Source: Puniceicoccales bacterium (lineage in GTDB: Bacteria; Verrucomicrobiota; Verrucomicrobiia; Opitutales; UBA953). Taken from it: a stretch of 6,835 nucleotides of DNA. Below are positions 6,548-6,835 of the stretch, piece by piece (position 1 is the first letter of the stretch; each line of letters starts with the position of its first letter). The position numbers and the translations under genes are program-made. The notes below the pieces were generated by a model. That model was given only the letters and a program-made list of their open reading frames with translations, was not told where the DNA came from and searched no databases. The stretch lies in NCBI GenBank assembly GCA_031284845.1, contig JAITXH010000073.1, forward strand, positions 1 to 6,835. The letters run 5' to 3'.

Positions 6548-6581
6548 AAGTAGAACAGGTTTGTGACCTGTTCTACTTTTT
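6548..6581 (+). terminator. Second hairpin with T-run, overlapping the ppdK stop
   Basis: A perfect 13-bp stem pairs AAGTAGAACAGGT (6548-6560) with ACCTGTTCTACTT (6566-6578) around TTGTG, followed by T to 6581. In the plus direction it is a backup terminator for nifN. On the minus strand the end of ppdK, including its TAG stop (6575-6573), lies inside the stem and no T-run follows, so it is a weaker terminator for ppdK. The core ACAGGT-N5-ACCTGT repeats the design of the hairpin at 6487-6519. Confidence 0.75.
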
Positions 6582-6835
6582 CGCGGCTCGTTTTTCTTCA
6601 ATCGCAGCTTGGGCGGCGGCGAGGCGGGCGGTTGGGACACGATAGGGACTGCACGAGACGTAGGCTAAGCCGAGCTTGTGACAGAACTTTACCGAGTCGG
6701 GGTCGCCGCCGTGTTCACCGCAAATCCCTAATTTGATGTCGGGACGCGTGGAACGACCCTTCTCCACGGCAATCTTCATAATCGCGCCAACACCCGTTTG
6801 ATCTATCGAAGCAAAGGGGTTCTTCTTCACAATCT
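6573..6835 (-). CDS. ppdK: Pyruvate, phosphate dikinase (C-terminal end, cut by window edge)
   Basis: This enzyme interconverts pyruvate + ATP + phosphate and phosphoenolpyruvate + AMP + pyrophosphate in the cytoplasm, linking glycolysis and gluconeogenesis. Only the last 86 or so residues are in view, from the PEP/pyruvate-binding TIM barrel. They include the KLGICGEHGGDP motif, whose Cys is the catalytic acid/base equivalent to Cys831 of the Clostridium symbiosum enzyme, and the closing YVSCSPYRVPTARLAAAQAA, which is diagnostic for the dikinase (PEP synthase and enzyme I of the PTS are related but end differently). The frame continues past the right edge. The tail ends in an EEKRAAKK extension partly encoded by the terminator-like hairpin. 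The gene is convergent with nifN and is probably an unrelated housekeeping neighbour. Confidence 0.94.
   Translation of the reverse strand, partial: IVKKNPFASIDQTGVGAIMKIAVEKGRSTRPDIKLGICGEHGGDPDSVKFCHKLGLAYVSCSPYRVPTARLAAAQAAIEEKRAAKK

Noticed and set aside
1..6835. CRISPR array, tRNA or rRNA genes
   Set aside because: No regularly spaced direct repeats, cloverleaf-like segment or rRNA signature was seen on either strand.

Overview
This window comes from a bacterial chromosome of moderate to high GC. It holds a compact nitrogenase-cofactor assembly locus set between conserved housekeeping genes. The organism looks like a free-living or host-associated diazotroph outside the Azotobacter-type proteobacteria. 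Its NifE carries the Q-R-A-C-x-F-C-G start of the cluster site and its NifN carries the N-A-C-K-L-C-T-P-L-G-A start, forms I associate with Deltaproteobacteria, Chlorobi, Firmicutes and nif-bearing Verrucomicrobia. Weak or absent Shine-Dalgarno sequences and palindromes with an ACAGGY-N5-RCCTGT core make a Verrucomicrobia-like (for example opitutal) origin my best guess. That placement is inference, not proof.

Layout, left to right. Positions 1-1423 (minus) hold the N-terminal 474 residues of SecD or a SecDF fusion, running off the left edge. Positions 1644-2084 (minus) hold YajC, so yajC-secD reads leftward as one Sec accessory unit, with a 220-base spacer that contains a perfect 9-bp hairpin. 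Reading right from the divergent intergenic region are a GNAT acetyltransferase (2262-2888) and nifE (2893-4341), only 4 bases apart. A 583-base gap follows, carrying what may be the decayed end of an unrelated minus-strand gene. Then comes nifN (4925-6466). Two palindromic hairpins with T-runs follow nifN. The window closes with the C-terminal 86 residues of pyruvate, phosphate dikinase on the minus strand (6573-6835), convergent with nifN.

How the parts fit. NifE and NifN form the NifEN scaffold on which the NifB product is matured to FeMo-cofactor before delivery to NifDK. Two good sigma-54 (-24/-12) promoter matches lie just upstream of the two nif transcription units, one before the acetyltransferase at 2224-2240 and one before nifN at 4896-4912, as expected for NifA/RpoN-controlled genes. 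The first implies that the acetyltransferase starts at ATG 2262, not at an upstream GTG, and that it is the first gene of a nif operon. This SSAT-like acetyltransferase with a cysteine-rich N-terminal extension is the least expected member of the locus. No nifHDK, nifB or nifA is in view.
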